DNA of 60,079 nt from CAG-557 sp045540315 (GCA_045540315.1 JAZQHA010000170.1:1-60079), one strand, 5' to 3'. Shown: positions 15,218 to 24,006, numbered from the stretch's first letter. The notes: a model not told the origin generated them from the letters alone. Numbers and translations are program-made.

Positions 15218-18200
15218 ACACCTCGTGTCGCTAAAACTTCTGCCAGCCCCAGCTCATCATTGATGCCGGGCGTAAGCTCTCCAACCAGAGTGCCATTGGA
15301 AAGAACAATATCCATGTTGGAAAACTCAGGAAGATAACTTTCAAGCAGTTCGATAACCCTGTCCAGCCTATCGGCCAGACTCTGACCGGGCTCTTCATCC
15401 ATAGATTTTATCTGGATATCTCTGTCCACTATGCTTTCATCATCCACATCTTCAAAAGTCAGACCTGTAAGCCCTTTTCTGTTTCTGTCGATATCGATAG
15501 GAATAGCTAGCTCTTTCGGCATAGCTGACCTTACGCCTGCTATGATTTCATGCATCTTCTGGATAGCATTCTTTACTGGGCTATCGTTATTTTCTTCGCC
15601 AACGCCAATACCTTCAGTAAACATGTCACCCAGCCAGATGCCTTTCGTTGACGGAGAATGAATACCGAGAAAATCTTTAGCGGCATTGAACGCCCTGCTT
15701 GCCAGCGATTTTGCGGCATCGGCAACTCTTTTAGCGCCATTAGATATGCCATTTTTAATACCATCAACTACGGCAGAGCCAACAGACCTCCAGTTAATAT
15801 TCTTGAAAGCCTCCATCGCCCGTGTGCCTACGGATTTTAGGGCTGTGGTTACAAGCTCTGTAGCACCACGAATTGCACTTCCGATGAAGTTTATGACTGC
15901 CCTGCCGACTCCGGGCCAGTTAATGTTTCTAAAAGCATTGAGTGCATTAGTACCGATGGTCCTCAGAGCCGTCACCACAAGCGTCATAGCGCCCCTAAAA
16001 GCCGATGATATAAACCCGATAACAGTTCTACCAATGCCTGCCCAATTAAGCCCTCTAAAGCCCGATAATGCGCTTGTGCCAACGCCCTTGAGAGCATTGA
16101 CGACCAGCCCAACTACGCCTCTGATAGCACTGCCCAATGTGGATATGACGAATTTGCCAACAGCTATCCAATTGCTTGGATTGCTAAAGGTATTAAGTGC
16201 CGTCTGCCCGATATTCTTAAGTAGATTAACGATAATGGTCCCAGCAGTCTTGATGCCACTGCCGATTGTCTTCACCAGCGTTCCGCCCAGACTCAGCCAG
16301 TCAAACGCCATCAGAACACTGACAATAGCCGTGAAAATCTGTGGGAGATTTTCCACAATCGTAGGAATCGCACTGATGATGCCCTGTACAAGATGCCAGA
16401 TGATGGTCACGCCTGTCTCAAATACTTTTGGCGCATTATCGTTAATGATTCCTGCAAAATCCGTGATAATCTGCGGTGCCATTTCAATCAGGACGGGCAG
16501 TGAATTAATGATGCCATCAGCAATATTGGTAATAAAGGCAAGGCCAATATCGACCAAATCGCCCATGCTACTGCGCAGATAGCTTGCAAAATCGCCAACA
16601 ATAGTCAGCGCATGCTCCAGAAATGCCGGAATCCCCTCTACAAGCCCCTCGCCAACATGAGCTAAAATCAGTCCACCGGTTTCAATCAAATATGGTACGT
16701 TCCGGAAAATCCCATCCACTAACGCAGATATAAGGTCGAGCCCAGCATACAGCAGGTCTCCAGCCTGATTTGTAATGCCATTTATAAATGCAGATATTGC
16801 CTTTACGCCGCTGTCATCAATGATTTTAAAGCCAGATGCTATATTGTCAGCAAGTCCTTTGACAATATTTGTGCCCTCTGCAATGACGCTTGGCACAATG
16901 CGTGTGATAGCTGACCACAACGTCATGATAAGCTGTTCGCCAATCACTGCGCCTCGTCCAGACGAGCTTGATGTGATAGAATCCCACAGATTGCTCACAA
17001 TCTGTACGCCTGCGTCTATGATGAGGTCTAAATTATTGACTAGACCAATGCCAATAGCACCAAGAATCCGCACTCCTGCATCAACAAAAAGTGGGATTTT
17101 ATCAAGGACCATAGCAAGCCCTTTTTCGATGATGCCGGGCAATGCATCAAATGCGCCATCCAGCCCATTGTCGGCAAAAGCCTTGTTTAACGCTGAAAGT
17201 GACTCTGTGCCATAACTTACAAAATCCTTTAAAGCGGGAGTGACCTGCTCGGAAATGGTAATCTGCACAGCTTCCAGCGCTGAACGCCATTGAGTGATAG
17301 CACCACTCAACGTGTCTTTTTGGATGCCGGCCATTGACTCAGCCGCACCCGATGTGGCATCAAATGCTCTTTGCAAGCTGTCAAGGTCGCCTCCGAGAGC
17401 CTGTACGACATCCGATGTGGATACGCCCTCGTCAACCATCTCACGCAATCCCTCAGCAAAAAGCTGAGCATCGCCACCTGATGACATTAGCGCCCACTGT
17501 AACTCTTCAGCATCAATGCCGATTTTTTCAAGCCCCTGAGACATGGAATCAAAAGATAAGCTGGTCAGCTTTCTGAGCTGTTCGTCCATCGAGTCCACGC
17601 TATACCATGCACTGTCAATGGCATCAGCAAGCTGTACCCATCGTTCTTCTGATGTTCCCAACAGAGCATTGACGCTCTTAAGGTCATATGCGTTAAATGC
17701 GCTCATGATGAGCTTTGTACGGTCTTTTTCGCTCATGTTAGCCATGACCGCATTCATATCGGCAAGCGTATCTTTTAAAGGACGCATATTGCCATCTGCA
17801 TCATATGCACTGACACCTAATTTGCCAAAGCTTTTGTCAAACTTACTGGTTTGAATGCCCTTTAAGACATTTCTAAGTGCTGTACCACCCTCGGCACCTT
17901 TGATACCATTATCGGCCAATATACCAAGTGTAGTGGCTATTTCAGTAGTTCCGCCGACCATACTCTTAGCTGTACCACCGACAGTAAGAATTGCATCGCC
18001 CAGCTGTTCAACACTTGTATTAGACTTCGATGCGGCCATAGCCATCTGGCTTATAAGATTGCCCGTCTCCCGGCTGGAGAGTCCCAAAGCGGATGATGCA
18101 TCTGTGACCATATCAGATGCACGGGCAAGGTCCATGTTGCCAGCCTGCGCCATGTTGAGCACTTTGGGCAACATTTCCATAGATTTTTGTGTATCATATC

Positions 18201-18594
18201 CGGCCAGCGCCATGTAATTAAGAGCCTCAGCCGCCTGTGTAGCAGAAAAAGCCGTGTTTGCACCTATATCTTTTGCATAATCCCTCAAATTACCAGAAAA
18301 GGTGCCCCAAGCTAAATCAACCGTGCCGACTTCACGCTCCATTTCATCGGCACTCTTTAGCATTGTGGCACCCACCTGAGCCATTGCAGAATCGAAAGAT
18401 TGTCCTACAGATACAGATGACTTTACAAATCCACCCACGGCGGCAGTTGCCACGCCTACAGCGGCCGCACCAACTTTACTCACAGTAGACATTGTCTGCC
18501 CTATGCGACTAAAGCTGGCCTCGGCTTTTGCTAGACCGGTTTCATAATCGCTGGAATCCAGCTTCAAAACTGCCGTTAAATCAAATACATCCAT
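15214..18594 (-). CDS. Tail tape measure protein
   Basis: 1126 residues. Residues 1-350 carry the conserved TMP domain (GQSFDSAMAQVGATM, AAEALNYMALAGYD, GGTALRNVLKGI). The centre has long hydrophobic helices and, at residues about 760-975, five 42-residue repeats built on NWxxVGxxVI. At about 1.5 angstrom per residue it predicts a tail near 170 nm (known rule applied by me). ATG overlaps the TAA of the chaperone extension (TAATG). Confidence 0.9.
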   Translation of the reverse strand: MDVFDLTAVLKLDSSDYETGLAKAEASFSRIGQTMSTVSKVGAAAVGVATAAVGGFVKSSVSVGQSFDSAMAQVGATMLKSADEMEREVGTVDLAWGTFSGNLRDYAKDIGANTAFSATQAAEALNYMALAGYDTQKSMEMLPKVLNMAQAGNMDLARASDMVTDASSALGLSSRETGNLISQMAMAASKSNTSVEQLGDAILTVGGTAKSMVGGTTEIATTLGILADNGIKGAEGGTALRNVLKGIQTSKFDKSFGKLGVSAYDADGNMRPLKDTLADMNAVMANMSEKDRTKLIMSAFNAYDLKSVNALLGTSEERWVQLADAIDSAWYSVDSMDEQLRKLTSLSFDSMSQGLEKIGIDAEELQWALMSSGGDAQLFAEGLREMVDEGVSTSDVVQALGGDLDSLQRAFDATSGAAESMAGIQKDTLSGAITQWRSALEAVQITISEQVTPALKDFVSYGTESLSALNKAFADNGLDGAFDALPGIIEKGLAMVLDKIPLFVDAGVRILGAIGIGLVNNLDLIIDAGVQIVSNLWDSITSSSSGRGAVIGEQLIMTLWSAITRIVPSVIAEGTNIVKGLADNIASGFKIIDDSGVKAISAFINGITNQAGDLLYAGLDLISALVDGIFRNVPYLIETGGLILAHVGEGLVEGIPAFLEHALTIVGDFASYLRSSMGDLVDIGLAFITNIADGIINSLPVLIEMAPQIITDFAGIINDNAPKVFETGVTIIWHLVQGIISAIPTIVENLPQIFTAIVSVLMAFDWLSLGGTLVKTIGSGIKTAGTIIVNLLKNIGQTALNTFSNPSNWIAVGKFVISTLGSAIRGVVGLVVNALKGVGTSALSGFRGLNWAGIGRTVIGFISSAFRGAMTLVVTALRTIGTNALNAFRNINWPGVGRAVINFIGSAIRGATELVTTALKSVGTRAMEAFKNINWRSVGSAVVDGIKNGISNGAKRVADAAKSLASRAFNAAKDFLGIHSPSTKGIWLGDMFTEGIGVGEENNDSPVKNAIQKMHEIIAGVRSAMPKELAIPIDIDRNRKGLTGLTFEDVDDESIVDRDIQIKSMDEEPGQSLADRLDRVIELLESYLPEFSNMDIVLSNGTLVGELTPGINDELGLAEVLATRGV
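15672..16306 (-). repeat. Five tandem 42-codon repeats within the tape measure gene
   Basis: Each unit starts with (N/D)W and follows the pattern WxxVGxxVIxxIxSAxRGAxxLVxxALKxVGTxAxxAFxxI. Three central units are most alike. Repeat number would set tail length in steps of about 6 nm per unit. Divergence between copies at DNA level suggests old duplications. Confidence 0.75.
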
Positions 18595-18875
18595 TACAGC
18601 CTCTCAATCTTATCTACTATACGTGCTATGATTTCTTCGGGTTTTTCCTCTTTCATCGGCTTTTTCGCCTTTTTCAAAAGGTCCGAATAGCGCACATTTA
18701 GCTTATAAGCAGAGTGCATGGCGTCCGTTACGTATAAGCGAAACAACTCCTGCTCGTCATCGGCTGTCTTTTTTGCCCTGAAGTAGCTCAGAAAAGGCTT
18801 CAGCCTTGTCCGATTACCTCGATATTCGCCGTAGCAGACCCAGAATTGGTCTCTGAATCTGCTGACGAAAAAACC
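18594..18875 (-). CDS. Tail assembly chaperone gpT-like extension made by -1 frameshifting
   Basis: A 91-codon frame without its own start lies in the -1 phase of the upstream gene, open from about 18878 and ending in TAA at 18596-18594. It reads FRDQFWVCYGEYRGNRTRL then DEQELFRLYVTDAMHS and a basic tail. Placement right before the tape measure and the phase match lambda gpG-T. The only T-run in the overlap, GG TTT TTT C at 18867-18875, is the candidate slip site. Fusion product about 186 residues. Confidence 0.75.
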   Translation of the reverse strand, partial: GFFVSRFRDQFWVCYGEYRGNRTRLKPFLSYFRAKKTADDEQELFRLYVTDAMHSAYKLNVRYSDLLKKAKKPMKEEKPEEIIARIVDKIERL

Positions 18876-19153
18876 TCTGCTAAGTCAGGGTCGTTAAGAA
18901 GATTGATGACCAGCACGGGGAGCTCTGCCAATGACGGATTGTAGCTCTCCGGCTCTACGCCATTTAAGATAGCAAGCACGGTTAAAATCTCCTTTTTGTG
19001 GTTACGCAGGACAATTTTAACTGCATCTATCTTACGACTCTCACGAATCGCCTGCACAAAAGCCTCATCAATAAAGATTACTGACACTGGCTCTATTAAT
19101 TCAGCGAGAATGTCAAGCGCATCCTCGCCCCTGATTTCAGAAATTTTTCTCAT
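18800..19153 (-). CDS. Tail assembly chaperone gpG-like
   Basis: 117 residues, helical and acidic (DALDILAELIEPVSVIFID, IDAVKIVLRNHKKEIL), typical of the short form of siphophage tail chaperones that bind the tape measure during tail assembly. GGGGGG lies before the ATG. A share of ribosomes probably shifts to -1 near codon 94 to make the longer form. Confidence 0.8.
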   Translation of the reverse strand: MRKISEIRGEDALDILAELIEPVSVIFIDEAFVQAIRESRKIDAVKIVLRNHKKEILTVLAILNGVEPESYNPSLAELPVLVINLLNDPDLAEVFSSADSETNSGSATANIEVIGQG

Positions 19154-19185
19154 AATTGCCCCCCTATTGAAAATCGTTCGCCGGA

Positions 19186-19743
19186 TTATCCCTCAGTAGA
19201 ATAGAATACCATCGGCACAACACTCTGTGCATTGATTGATACATGACCGGTAATCTCAAGGCTAATCTGGCCCTTGCCGTTCTTTGTGGTCTGCAGAGTA
19301 AAGCCGCCTGTAGACAGAGCATTTTTAAGCTCGATTGCAACAAGTCCACCATCGGACCGGTCACCTACCCACCAAAGGCTGTCACTGAAATCAGTCTGCT
19401 CTAAATCTCTGCGTGGAGTAATCTTTCCGCTGGCCGCCGTGATATCGGCCGCACCGAGTGCAAGCCTGATGACATCCGGAGATGTACTAAGAGCAGTTGT
19501 AGAAATCCTGCACTCCCAACCGTCAAGATGTTTTAATTCCTTCATGTTGGGTGGACAATTGTCCACATCCTCGCCCCAGTCAGAATATGACGGCACACAA
19601 GACGCCTCAATGCCACCTGTGGTAGCAGTGATGATTGTTGACGATGTAGGTGCTGTCGGATTTGTAGGGTCAAATGAGTTCAAAAGGACACCAGCGTCAA
19701 CCTGCAACTCATTGAAAGTCTGTTCCGTAATAACAGTAAACAT
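19186..19743 (-). CDS. Major tail tube protein
   Basis: 185 residues, beta-rich, in the canonical position before the chaperone. VDAGVLLNSFDPTNP near the start and the ITPRRDLEQTDFSDSLWWVGDRSDGG segment fit Firmicutes tail tube proteins. It would stack as hexamers around the tape measure. Confidence 0.85.
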   Translation of the reverse strand: MFTVITEQTFNELQVDAGVLLNSFDPTNPTAPTSSTIITATTGGIEASCVPSYSDWGEDVDNCPPNMKELKHLDGWECRISTTALSTSPDVIRLALGAADITAASGKITPRRDLEQTDFSDSLWWVGDRSDGGLVAIELKNALSTGGFTLQTTKNGKGQISLEITGHVSINAQSVVPMVFYSTEG

Positions 19744-19755
19744 AATTTATACCTC

Positions 19756-20121
19756 TTAATATCTTGATAAAAATTCGGCCTGCGTCACGACATATATCCT
19801 GCGCATAAGGTCATCTTGGTCAGCCATTCTCTGTGCAAAAGGAGAGCCCTTTGCGAGATACATATATCCACCGTCATAAGGAATCAGCTTGTGCTGGTCA
19901 ATGCTTTCAGCGATTTCAATGACCTTTTTGGATATATCTGCCCAAGACGATGAACGATACCATACAGATGCGGTCAAATTTACAACATTCTCAAAAATGC
20001 CAATCTCGGCTCTGTATGTGATATATGGATATTGGGCGTCATCCGGCACAGATGATTCATCATATGCCGGAATCCCAAACCCAGACCAAAATTCATGTAT
20101 AGCTTGCCATTTGTCTTTCAT
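19756..20121 (-). CDS. Tail terminator / completion protein (DUF3168-like)
   Basis: 121 residues from the ATG at 20121 that overlaps the previous stop as ATGA. FWSGFGIPAYDESSVPDDAQYPYITY and the long helix SKKVIEIAESIDQHK fit the tail terminator family, which caps the tube and meets the connector. Confidence 0.7.
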   Translation of the reverse strand: MKDKWQAIHEFWSGFGIPAYDESSVPDDAQYPYITYRAEIGIFENVVNLTASVWYRSSSWADISKKVIEIAESIDQHKLIPYDGGYMYLAKGSPFAQRMADQDDLMRRIYVVTQAEFLSRY

Positions 20122-20468
20122 GTTCCAAGCACCCACTCTTCCGCAGATACCTGACGCATGTTCAGCCCGGCGCTCGCTGGCGTATGCTTATCATCCCCGT
20201 CAGAAGTAACACGAAAAATCTTGCCGTCTTTCACACGCCTGAACACATCGTGATATTGCAGATTGAGCGCCTTGCTGGTAGTAATCGTGTATAGGGCCGT
20301 AACCCCCTGCTTTTCACCAATGCGTGCCTCCATTGACGTATCGAGCACGACAGCGGCATCAAATTCTGCACCGTCAGCCCATGTGGTTGTATACCCCCCA
20401 TAGCCATCGGAATGTGTCTGCTTATTGAGCATGACGCATGTGGTCATAGCGTCCGATAAAAGACTCAT
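20118..20468 (-). CDS. Head-tail stopper / head closure protein
   Basis: 116 residues from the ATG at 20468 behind GGAGG. A small beta barrel pattern (CVMLNKQTHSDGYGGY, HDVFRRVKDGKIFRV) fits SPP1 gp16-like stoppers. It stands between the connector and the terminator, as in related genomes. In place of a gp10-like gene here, the genome puts its gp10-like gene at 23.7 kb. Confidence 0.65.
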   Translation of the reverse strand: MSLLSDAMTTCVMLNKQTHSDGYGGYTTTWADGAEFDAAVVLDTSMEARIGEKQGVTALYTITTSKALNLQYHDVFRRVKDGKIFRVTSDGDDKHTPASAGLNMRQVSAEEWVLGT

Positions 20469-20899
20469 AAAATTTTCCTCCACTTATTCAGACGAGACGC
20501 AAAAGCTTCACGCCAAGTGATACTTCCAGCGCCGGACTTGGATGTCATTTTAGAGTAAGAGTAGCCTCCAAAAGATTCGGACGTATACGGTGAGTTGAGG
20601 ACTGCCTGATTTTCATCCTGCCAGTTTTTGATATCGTCTGCCAGCGCAATCACTGCCCTTGGCACTGCCATTGCCCACACAGCGCCCGTAAACGCCTCGT
20701 CTGAGAGCTCTGAGTCGTCACCCCAACAATAAACCCCATCATTCAGCGCAGAGCCTATAATGCGATAATACTGCCCCGTGAGAAGCGACATGTCTTCATG
20801 CAACTGCAGTTCTCCCCCGATGATTTCAAAATCACCATACCATTTGGGCTGGTCACGGTCGAACCAGTTTCTCAGGTCCTGACAGATTTCAGTCAGCAT
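20465..20899 (-). CDS. Head-tail connector (gp6/gp15-like adaptor)
   Basis: 144 residues. A helical N-terminus with ICQDLRNWFDRDQPKWYGDFEI and a helical core (WAMAVPRAVIALADDIKNWQ) fit adaptors that bind the portal. Position after the capsid supports this. Confidence 0.6.
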   Translation of the reverse strand: MLTEICQDLRNWFDRDQPKWYGDFEIIGGELQLHEDMSLLTGQYYRIIGSALNDGVYCWGDDSELSDEAFTGAVWAMAVPRAVIALADDIKNWQDENQAVLNSPYTSESFGGYSYSKMTSKSGAGSITWREAFASRLNKWRKIL

Positions 20900-20908
20900 A
20901 GCTACCTC

Positions 20909-21118
20909 CTATTCGGCCTTCTTCCGTGTACGTTTCTTTGGTTCAGACTTTCTCTCAACCTTAACGATTAACGGCACTCCGAGCCTGTTCGTGTGACTGG
21001 CAAGTTCCCTGATTCTCAACTCGTCAGCCTCGTAACCCTCTCTGGGATATGCATCCCCTTCATGGTATACATGCCCACCGTCACGGATATCAGCGAACTC
21101 TTCTTTCACAACGTACAT
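20909..21118 (-). CDS. Small protein after capsid
   Basis: 69 residues with a basic tail (ERKSEPKKRTRKKAE). N-terminal YVVKEEFADIRDGGHVYHEGDAYP is a short beta domain often found right after capsid genes of Firmicutes phages. Perhaps a minor head protein; role unknown. Confidence 0.6.
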   Translation of the reverse strand: MYVVKEEFADIRDGGHVYHEGDAYPREGYEADELRIRELASHTNRLGVPLIVKVERKSEPKKRTRKKAE

Positions 21119-21119
21119 A

Positions 21120-22166
21120 TTATGCTCCTGCGCTTACGCTTCTTGTGTAGTAGGTCTTTCCTGTAACTACAGATGCATCAGTTGACGGGAAGTAGTCATT
21201 GTTGGCATCCTTCTCGAACCAGCCTTCTTCGTTTGGTTTCTTACCGGAGTAGCCCTCAGATGAAGTTGAAACTGCAGTGAATGTGGCTGTACCGATATCC
21301 ACTACTGCGATACCATCAAGGTATTCAGCAAACAGGGTCATGCCCATAAGAGCAAAAGATTCAGAAACTGCTGTGTTGTAGTTGCCCTGTACGTGGAATC
21401 CGATAAGGTTTGTTTCGCCGTCAGTTGTATATGCAAGACCAGCTCTTGCGAAGTCGCTATCGTCTGGAGATACATAATACAGAATCATGTTCTCAACCGG
21501 AGTAGCGATGACCTTGCCTCTTGCAACCTCGGAATCAGAACACAGAAACAGTCGTCTATAACCAAGGAAATTCTCGATATAGTTCATGCCGAATTCGGAC
21601 TGTACAGTGATGCTGGCCGCACCCAGATAGTCATATGCATCGAGGATATTACACCATCCGACAATCTCAGTAATTCCCTTGTGCATTGTTTTCCACTTGT
21701 TTCTAACCCTGCCCTGTGCTTCGGCAAGTGCGGCTTGGAATGTAGCCTTTGCAGAAATCAGTGTGCCGGTATTAACGAATGTGTAGAATCTTCCTGTAAC
21801 ATTATTCTGTAACTCAAACAGGAATTGGTCGTCTGTAAGTCCTACTGCATCGTCATAGCCATGCTCATTGATTGCCTCAATAGATACGCCCTTGGAGAAT
21901 TTCTCAACATTAATCGGAGCATAATCTTTTGTTGCTACAGTAGCCTGAGAGTACGGAATTTCCTCACCCTCACCAACTGCGCCGCTCTGGAGCACTACGG
22001 TTGCATATTTGCTCTTAAGAACGGTACCCGGAGTCTTCTTGATGGTTCTCATGACACCCATGATTTCGCGCAGGTGTGTCCAGTTATTCGCAAATCTGGT
22101 GACAAAGTCAACCTCTCTTGCGGTTACATCAATATTTACGCTTTTTGTAAGATTAGTCTTAGCCAT
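21120..22166 (-). CDS. Major capsid protein
   Basis: 348 residues. The order scaffold-capsid-connector and segments such as RFANNWTHLREIMGVMRTIKKTPGT place it with SPP1-module coat proteins of the HK97 fold. The last 45 residues (GWFEKDANNDYFPSTD, GKTYYTRS) follow a Ser-rich linker and look like a small surface decoration domain. Start behind an AGAAAGG site. Confidence 0.9.
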   Translation of the reverse strand: MAKTNLTKSVNIDVTAREVDFVTRFANNWTHLREIMGVMRTIKKTPGTVLKSKYATVVLQSGAVGEGEEIPYSQATVATKDYAPINVEKFSKGVSIEAINEHGYDDAVGLTDDQFLFELQNNVTGRFYTFVNTGTLISAKATFQAALAEAQGRVRNKWKTMHKGITEIVGWCNILDAYDYLGAASITVQSEFGMNYIENFLGYRRLFLCSDSEVARGKVIATPVENMILYYVSPDDSDFARAGLAYTTDGETNLIGFHVQGNYNTAVSESFALMGMTLFAEYLDGIAVVDIGTATFTAVSTSSEGYSGKKPNEEGWFEKDANNDYFPSTDASVVTGKTYYTRSVSAGA

Positions 22167-22186
22167 AAAAAAATTAAACCTTTCTC

Positions 22187-22795
22187 TTAAAACCCGAAGA
22201 GCTCATGATTCTCAGAAATGGCCTTCTGGCGCTCGTTCCTGTCCTTGATAGCCATGATTTCCTCTTTGGTCTTTGTTCCACCCGTATTAGCCGGTGGCTT
22301 TTCTGTATTCGCACCCTCCGTATGTGTCGTCTGGATGAAATCTGCCCATTCTTCCTTGATGGACTTCATCACGGCATCTGCATCTTTCACAGAACCATCA
22401 TCTGCCAGCTCCACATCAAACGGAACCTTCATGACGGAATCAATCCTCTTTTCAGATACACCGGCCTTTTTAAGAAGTGCCTTATAAGCATCTGCTTTTT
22501 TGGCTTTTTCCTTATCGGCCGCAACTCCCTTTTTGTACTCATCAAAAGCCTTATGCTCGTTTTCATACTTTTCTTTGTACGGCTCGTCTGCATCAGCCTT
22601 TTGCTTGAGCGCGTCACGTTCCTTTGTAACGTCATCCAAGTCCTTTTGGATATCGGCAAGCTTGTCAGCGCTGGCCTTATAACCGTCACGCTCTTCTTTG
22701 AGCGCATCGGTCACATTGGTATGCGCCTCAATAATCTGGTCGATTTTATCATCGTCAATTTCGAGTGCTTTCAGAAACTTTCTTGTAAGTGCGAT
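22187..22795 (-). CDS. Capsid scaffolding protein with non-canonical start (ATC)
   Basis: About 202 residues, helical and charged (ERDGYKASADKLADIQKDL; C-terminus EEIMAIKDRNERQKAI), as expected for an internal scaffold removed from the procapsid. The conserved family N-terminus (ALTRKFLKALEIDDDKIDQ) is present in frame, but the codon where ATG is expected is ATC at 22795-22793, 9 bases after GGAG. The next usable start, GTG at 22714, would lose 27 residues and has no ribosome site. The gene directly follows an HNH insertion. Confidence 0.75.
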   Translation of the reverse strand: MALTRKFLKALEIDDDKIDQIIEAHTNVTDALKEERDGYKASADKLADIQKDLDDVTKERDALKQKADADEPYKEKYENEHKAFDEYKKGVAADKEKAKKADAYKALLKKAGVSEKRIDSVMKVPFDVELADDGSVKDADAVMKSIKEEWADFIQTTHTEGANTEKPPANTGGTKTKEEIMAIKDRNERQKAISENHELFGF

Positions 22796-22815
22796 AGGTC
22801 ATCACTCCTTTCAAA

Positions 22816-23343
22816 TCAATCGCAATATTTCCACACATAGCCACCTGCTGTGTTGCTCCAGCCACACAAGACGTTGTTTATAGCCGTTCTGGAAATCCCG
22901 GTCATTTTAGATGCGAATTTTATACTTTTGTATTCTGCAACCCTTTCTCCGTCAGCAGAATATTGATACACTCTCTTTGATTTACTGTAATCAATGTTGT
23001 ATTGATGGTCGCACCATTCTAAATTGTCAGCATGACAATTTAAAACATTTTCGTCTTTGTGGTTTACCTCTTTCAAACCTTTTGGGTTTGGAACAAATGC
23101 TTGGGCAACAAGCCTGTGAACCGAATAAGCAACGCTCTTTCCATCTTTTGAAAGCGTAACAGCCGGATACATCAGACCGTTTTTGCCTCTCAAATGTGGC
23201 TTAAGCAACTTTGCCTTTCTATGAACTTTTATAGCACCGCTTTTGTTCTTTGTGCAAATATCACGAGACAGTGATAACACATCGCCTTCGTTGCTAACGA
23301 GATATAATCCTTCATATCCGGCAACGTCTTTCCAATATGTCAT
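22816..23343 (-). CDS. HNH homing endonuclease with NUMOD4 and NUMOD1 domains
   Basis: 175 residues. NUMOD4 at 1-55 (WKDVAGYEGLYLVSNEGDV), HNH core with VNHKDENVLNCHADNLEWC at about 95-115, and NUMOD1 at 125-170 (KRVYQYSADGERVAEYKS, AINNVLCG). Such free-standing endonucleases cut intron-less or insert-less alleles. It lies between head genes just before the scaffold gene. Confidence 0.9.
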   Translation of the reverse strand: MTYWKDVAGYEGLYLVSNEGDVLSLSRDICTKNKSGAIKVHRKAKLLKPHLRGKNGLMYPAVTLSKDGKSVAYSVHRLVAQAFVPNPKGLKEVNHKDENVLNCHADNLEWCDHQYNIDYSKSKRVYQYSADGERVAEYKSIKFASKMTGISRTAINNVLCGWSNTAGGYVWKYCD

Positions 23344-23397
23344 GTGTCTATTTCCTCCTGTGCTTTGGTAGCATTTCTTTGCTATTCGGATAGTGCA

Positions 23398-23426
23398 ATT
23401 TTATCACACAAAATCCCCGAATACAA
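23398..23426 (-). promoter_or_regulatory. Promoter TTGTAT-17-TAAAAT upstream of the capsid operon
   Basis: -35 TTGTAT (23421-23426), 17-bp spacer, -10 TAAAAT (23398-23403). It lies after a terminator and before the HNH, scaffold and capsid genes, so it could drive the structural operon down to 7.3 kb. The weak -35 box fits need for an activator, and a large palindrome sits 31 bases upstream. Confidence 0.6.
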
Positions 23427-23457
23427 CACCTAAATTGTCAGATTATTTCGATGAAGC

Positions 23458-23530
23458 ATAATCGTACATTTTCCTAAACTTTCCTATAGAAAATTCCCTT
23501 ATAGGGACTTTCTATGAAATGTATGATTAT
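23458..23530. repeat. 73-bp near-palindromic element, copy 1
   Basis: Outer arms ATAATCGTACATTT (23458-23471) and AAATGTATGATTAT (23517-23530) pair at 13 of 14 positions. An inner palindrome pairs ATAGAAAATTCCC with GGGACTTTCTAT around TTATA. The reverse complement aligns with 58674-58745 at roughly 80 percent by eye. It lies upstream of the 23.4-kb promoter. Possible operator or replication element. Confidence 0.7.
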
Positions 23531-23576
23531 CTTACACTTAATTCATTACTACATTAAAAAAAATATAAATAATTAT

Positions 23577-23607
23577 AAAAAAATAAAAGCCTACTAGATT
23601 AGTAGAC
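23577..23607 (-). terminator. Terminator after the gp10-like gene
   Basis: CTACTA (23591-23596) pairs with TAGTAG (23600-23605), extended by flanking pairs, followed on the minus strand by CTTTTATTTTTTTAT. It ends the terminase-portal-MuF unit before the palindrome and the capsid promoter. Confidence 0.7.
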
Positions 23608-23664
23608 TTTATTAGAAAGGACGAACGAAATAGTTATAAATAGCGAATTGTAGTGAATTGTGTC

Positions 23665-24006
23665 TCAATACCCTCGGAAAAATTTTTCTGCAATCGCCTT
23701 ATATTCGTCCATGTGCCCCTCGACTGCCGGTCGGAGATAAGGCTGTGCTGTGGTCTTGCTCGTGCCCATTTCCTGATATACAGCATACTCCACATTCGAG
23801 CCTACGCATACTGCGCTATCTGGACAGCCAAGCGCCGCATCCGTTGTCCATGTGAGCGAATTGCGCAATCGTCCTGTATCAACGGGCGCAAGCATCTGCG
23901 CATACCCTGCGCATTGTGCACCAATAGTTTCCAGCGCCTTTTGCTTTGCCCCGGTCATCTGATTGATGACTTCCTGTGCGTGAGAAAAAGCATTTACAAC
24001 TATCAT
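23665..24006 (-). CDS. HK97 gp10-like head-tail joining protein
   Basis: 113 residues. AQMLAPVDTGRLRNSLTW, VEYAVYQEMGTSKTTAQPYLRPA is the signature of the HK97 gp10 family of connector/tail-completion proteins. Its place between MuF and scaffold, rather than among the connectors at 20 kb, is unusual but seen in some Clostridia phages. Confidence 0.85.
   Translation of the reverse strand: MIVVNAFSHAQEVINQMTGAKQKALETIGAQCAGYAQMLAPVDTGRLRNSLTWTTDAALGCPDSAVCVGSNVEYAVYQEMGTSKTTAQPYLRPAVEGHMDEYKAIAEKFFRGY

Noticed and set aside
15686..16582. 298-codon plus-strand open frame
   Set aside because: It is antisense to the repeated, helix-rich part of the tape measure gene, has no ribosome site and a low-complexity Pro/Leu/Ala composition.
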